Positions 62,111-64,000 of a DNA stretch of 64,000 bases are shown here, piece after piece; within the stretch, counting starts at the first letter, position 1, and every line of letters starts with the position of its first letter. Origin of the DNA: Natranaerobius trueperi (GTDB lineage Bacteria > Bacillota > Natranaerobiia > Natranaerobiales > Natranaerobiaceae). A model generated the notes under the pieces. It did no database searches and had not been told where the DNA came from. It was given only the letters and a program-made list of their open reading frames with translations. The stretch is taken from NCBI RefSeq assembly GCF_002216005.1, contig NZ_NIQC01000005.1:47349-111348 (forward strand). The letters run 5' to 3'. Both the position numbers and the translations under genes were made by a program.

Positions 62111-63406
62111 ATGACTGATGAATCAATTGTTAAGTTAACAGATCTTAAAGTTAATTATAATAAACAAAAAATCCAAACAGAAGTACTAGATATACCTGAA
62201 TTTAAATTAACTAGACATTCTGAAGCAGTATTATTAGCCCAAAGTGGTTCTGGAAAAACCACTTTATTAAATGTAATTTCCGGCCTTTTTGCTCCTCAAA
62301 ATGGACAAGTTAGTATAAATAAAACTAATATATAAAAAATGAAAGAATCTAAAAAAGATGAGTTTAGACGTGATAATATCGGTTATATTTTCCAAGACTT
62401 CAATCTAGTTCCTTCTATTAATGTCTTGAAAATGTATTATTACCTTTAACTTTTTCTAGTTCATTAAACATTACAGATAGAAAAAATAAAGCAAACAAGT
62501 TACTAGATCAAATAAAACTCTTCCATAGGTTATACCATAAACCAAAAGAACTATCAAAAGGTAAACAACAAAGAGTAGCAGTAGCACGAGCTTTAACTAT
62601 TTTATCAATTTTTGCTGTAGCAATAGGAACAAGTTTAGTTGTATCTATATTATTTCTTTTCAATAGTTTCGATGATAGTATACAAAAAGAGAGTGAAAGG
62701 ACTACAATGGTCGTTAGTCCAGAAGGAAGTCCTTCTCAACTGTTATTAAGTACTATTTTTAACTATGAAAACCCTATTGGTAATATCTCTTATGACATTT
62801 ATGAAGATCTAAAACAAGATGATCGGATTAATAATGTAGTACCGTTAGCTTTGGGAGATAGTTATAATGGTTTTCGAAAGTAACAGTAGTATTATTACAA
62901 GAATTAGATCCGGTTGAAATATCTCAAATACAACAAGAGTTCGATTCACAATCTGATGTACAGGCACTCCATATACCACAAGTGTTACGACAGTTTGTAT
63001 CTATCATGGGTGATGGTACTATATTACTACAGATAATGGCTTATATTACTTTAATTCTATCAGGGTTATCAATTTTAGTTGCCCTCTCTTCATCCATTTT
63101 AGATAGGAAAAAAGAAAGTGCTTTATTAAGGGTTATTGGTGCTAAAAGAAGGACGGTCTTTTTAAGTGTAATTTAGACACTCTAACAATAACTTTTCTAG
63201 GTATTATTCTAGGTTCTATACTAGGCCATTTAGGTATATTTGCAATTTCAGATATTATTACCGAAAAAACAGGTGTATTAATACAACCATTTACATTAGT
63301 CCCCGGGCAATTAACAGTTTTATCTACTATCTTACTCGGTGGTCTAGGATTAGGAGGAATATTCGGTATGATAATATATCGTAGTGAACCAACTAAATTT
63401 CTCTAG
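62111..63406 (+). pseudogene. ABC exporter ATPase fused by deletion to its FtsX/MacB-type permease, broken
   Basis: The left part is a LolD/MacB-type ATPase with Walker A AQSGSGKTTLLNVISGL and, after stops, NIGYIFQDFNLVPS. The signature region reads ELSKGKQQRVAVARALT. Instead of the Walker B box the sequence jumps at about 62600 into a permease N-terminus (LSIFAVAIGTSLVVSILFLF). The permease then has stops near 62883 and 63174 and ends with SILGHLGIFAISDIITEKTG and LGGLGLGGIFGMIIY to a stop at 63404-63406. Several hundred bases are missing and both proteins are dead. Confidence 0.85.
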
Positions 63407-63420
63407 TAAGGGGGGAGTTC

Positions 63421-63890
63421 ATGTTAAAAACAAAAAAACTAGTTACTGTGATATGTCTATTTTTGATTTTCATAGTTGGATGTAAAGAGTCCACATCATA
63501 TGACAAATATATTGTAGATGATCTAACTAAAACTGATAGTAATACAAAAGTGATTAGTGTTATAAGGCCTTTGACATTGACGAAAAAACTATTACATTAG
63601 AAGGTTTCATGTCACCTATCTCCCCATATAGAGAAGATCATTTTTATTTAATAAATAAACCTAGTGAGAGTTGTCCTTTTTGTGACGATGACAATATTGA
63701 TCATATGGATGTTGTAGTTGTTTGGCTTCCTTCTAACGAAAGTAAGCGATTTACCTTTGAACCTCTACAAGTAACTGGAAAGTTGTATGTAAGTGAAGAA
63801 TTAGAAGATATAGATGGCCATGCAAAAAGCCATTTCACATTATTAGTAAATGATATGAGTGATATTAAAAAGAAATCGAGTAGGAGGTAG
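63421..63890 (+). pseudogene. Lipoprotein gene linked to the ABC exporter, frameshifted
   Basis: From ATG 63421, after AAGGGGGGAG, comes a lipoprotein signal peptide (KLVTVICLFLIFIVGC). The frame breaks near 63560 and continues as FDIDEKTITLEGFMSPISPY, HFYLINKPSESCPFCDDDN and VTGKLYVSEELEDIDGHAKS. The GFMSPI and SCPFC pattern recalls DUF3299-type lipoproteins found with MacB-like exporters, which is a tentative match. The 3' end runs into a group II intron end, so its natural C-terminus may be lost. Confidence 0.65.
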
Positions 63891-64000
63891 ATAATTAATT
63901 TATCTACCGACCTCTCACACCACCAAGCATACCGTCCGGTACTTGGCGGTTCAATGGTTTGAGTGCAATGCCTCGTATCTTTTGGATATGTCATCATATC
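63876..64000 (-). mobile_element. 3' end of a group II intron (domains V and VI), continuing beyond the window
   Basis: On the minus strand the sequence folds into a domain V-like hairpin: ACCGCCAAG pairs with CTTGGTGGT (63920-63950) around TACCG/CGGTA, with a 2-base bulge. It is followed by GTGTGAGAGGTCGG, typical of bacterial group II introns. A domain VI-like stem GGTAGATAA/TTATCTACC (63885-63908) and CTCCTACTCGAT (about 63876-63887) make the 3' end. The intron-encoded reverse transcriptase, if present, lies past 64000. G+C content is visibly higher than in the flanks. Confidence 0.75.

Noticed and set aside
63701..63997. Minus-strand frame of 98 codons at the right edge
   Set aside because: It runs through group II intron domains V and VI and the antisense of the lipoprotein; it is a chance frame.

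Overview
This is a chromosomal window from a low-GC (roughly one third G+C), anaerobic, Gram-positive bacterium of the Clostridia type. The evidence is AGGAGG-type ribosome binding sites, many TTG and GTG starts, A+T-rich spacers, the SigI/RsgI pair, a NiaR-controlled NAD operon, and a Stickland D-proline reductase operon with an in-frame UGA (selenocysteine) codon. A KefB-like antiporter with a TrkA subunit, a tungsten-type aldehyde oxidoreductase with a MoaD-like partner, and several very acidic exported proteins would fit a salt- or alkali-adapted anaerobe such as the Natranaerobiales, but that placement is inference. No rRNA, tRNA or CRISPR array was found.

1-10 kb: a Lon-related protease cut by the window edge, a frameshifted branched-chain amino acid carrier, a cation/proton antiporter with its TrkA regulator, a pair of proteins related to 2-hydroxyacyl-CoA dehydratase activators, and a frameshifted LysM protein. 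10-16.2 kb: a leftward D-proline reductase operon, prdC-prdA-small protein-prdB(Sec)-prdF-TSUP permease, ending at a strong terminator. It should let the cell use proline as an electron acceptor: PrdF makes D-proline, PrdA/PrdB reduce it to 5-aminovalerate, and PrdC supplies electrons. 16.5-20.5 kb: niaR-nadA-nadB-nadC, with near-identical 22-bp candidate operators before niaR and before nadA.

20.6-27.5 kb is an accessory region: poorly known membrane proteins, an intact RsgI beside a broken SigI, a LapA-like protein, truncated genes, a DUF6075-like gene and a scrap that looks like an integrase start. 27.8-34.1 kb holds a block of exported proteins (a lipoprotein, two divergent paralogs, a small DUF6147-like protein, a copper-amine-oxidase-N-like protein) around an ECF-type sigma/anti-sigma pair; this is the best candidate here for an undescribed system.

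34.2-51.7 kb carries a CBS protein, a DUF456 protein, a membrane-anchored MutS-like ATPase, a MoaD-like protein with an aldehyde ferredoxin oxidoreductase, YjbQ, a MarR regulator, TypA, a cold-shock protein, a DEAD-box helicase, a phosphodiesterase, DegV, malic enzyme and a YfcC transporter. The cold-shock gene and the helicase both have recognisable sigma-A promoters and long hairpins in the 5' leader. A decayed IS3-family element sits inside the loop of the helicase terminator.

51.8-64 kb: cardiolipin synthase, an FmdB zinc ribbon, an acetamidase/formamidase, an HI0933-type flavoprotein, DUF2062, a PycB/OadA carboxyltransferase, a D-amino-acid transaminase with an Asp/Glu racemase, thiamine pyrophosphokinase and xanthine phosphoribosyltransferase. 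The right edge is a graveyard: an ABC ATPase fused by deletion to its permease, a broken lipoprotein gene, and the 3' end of a group II intron that runs out of the window.
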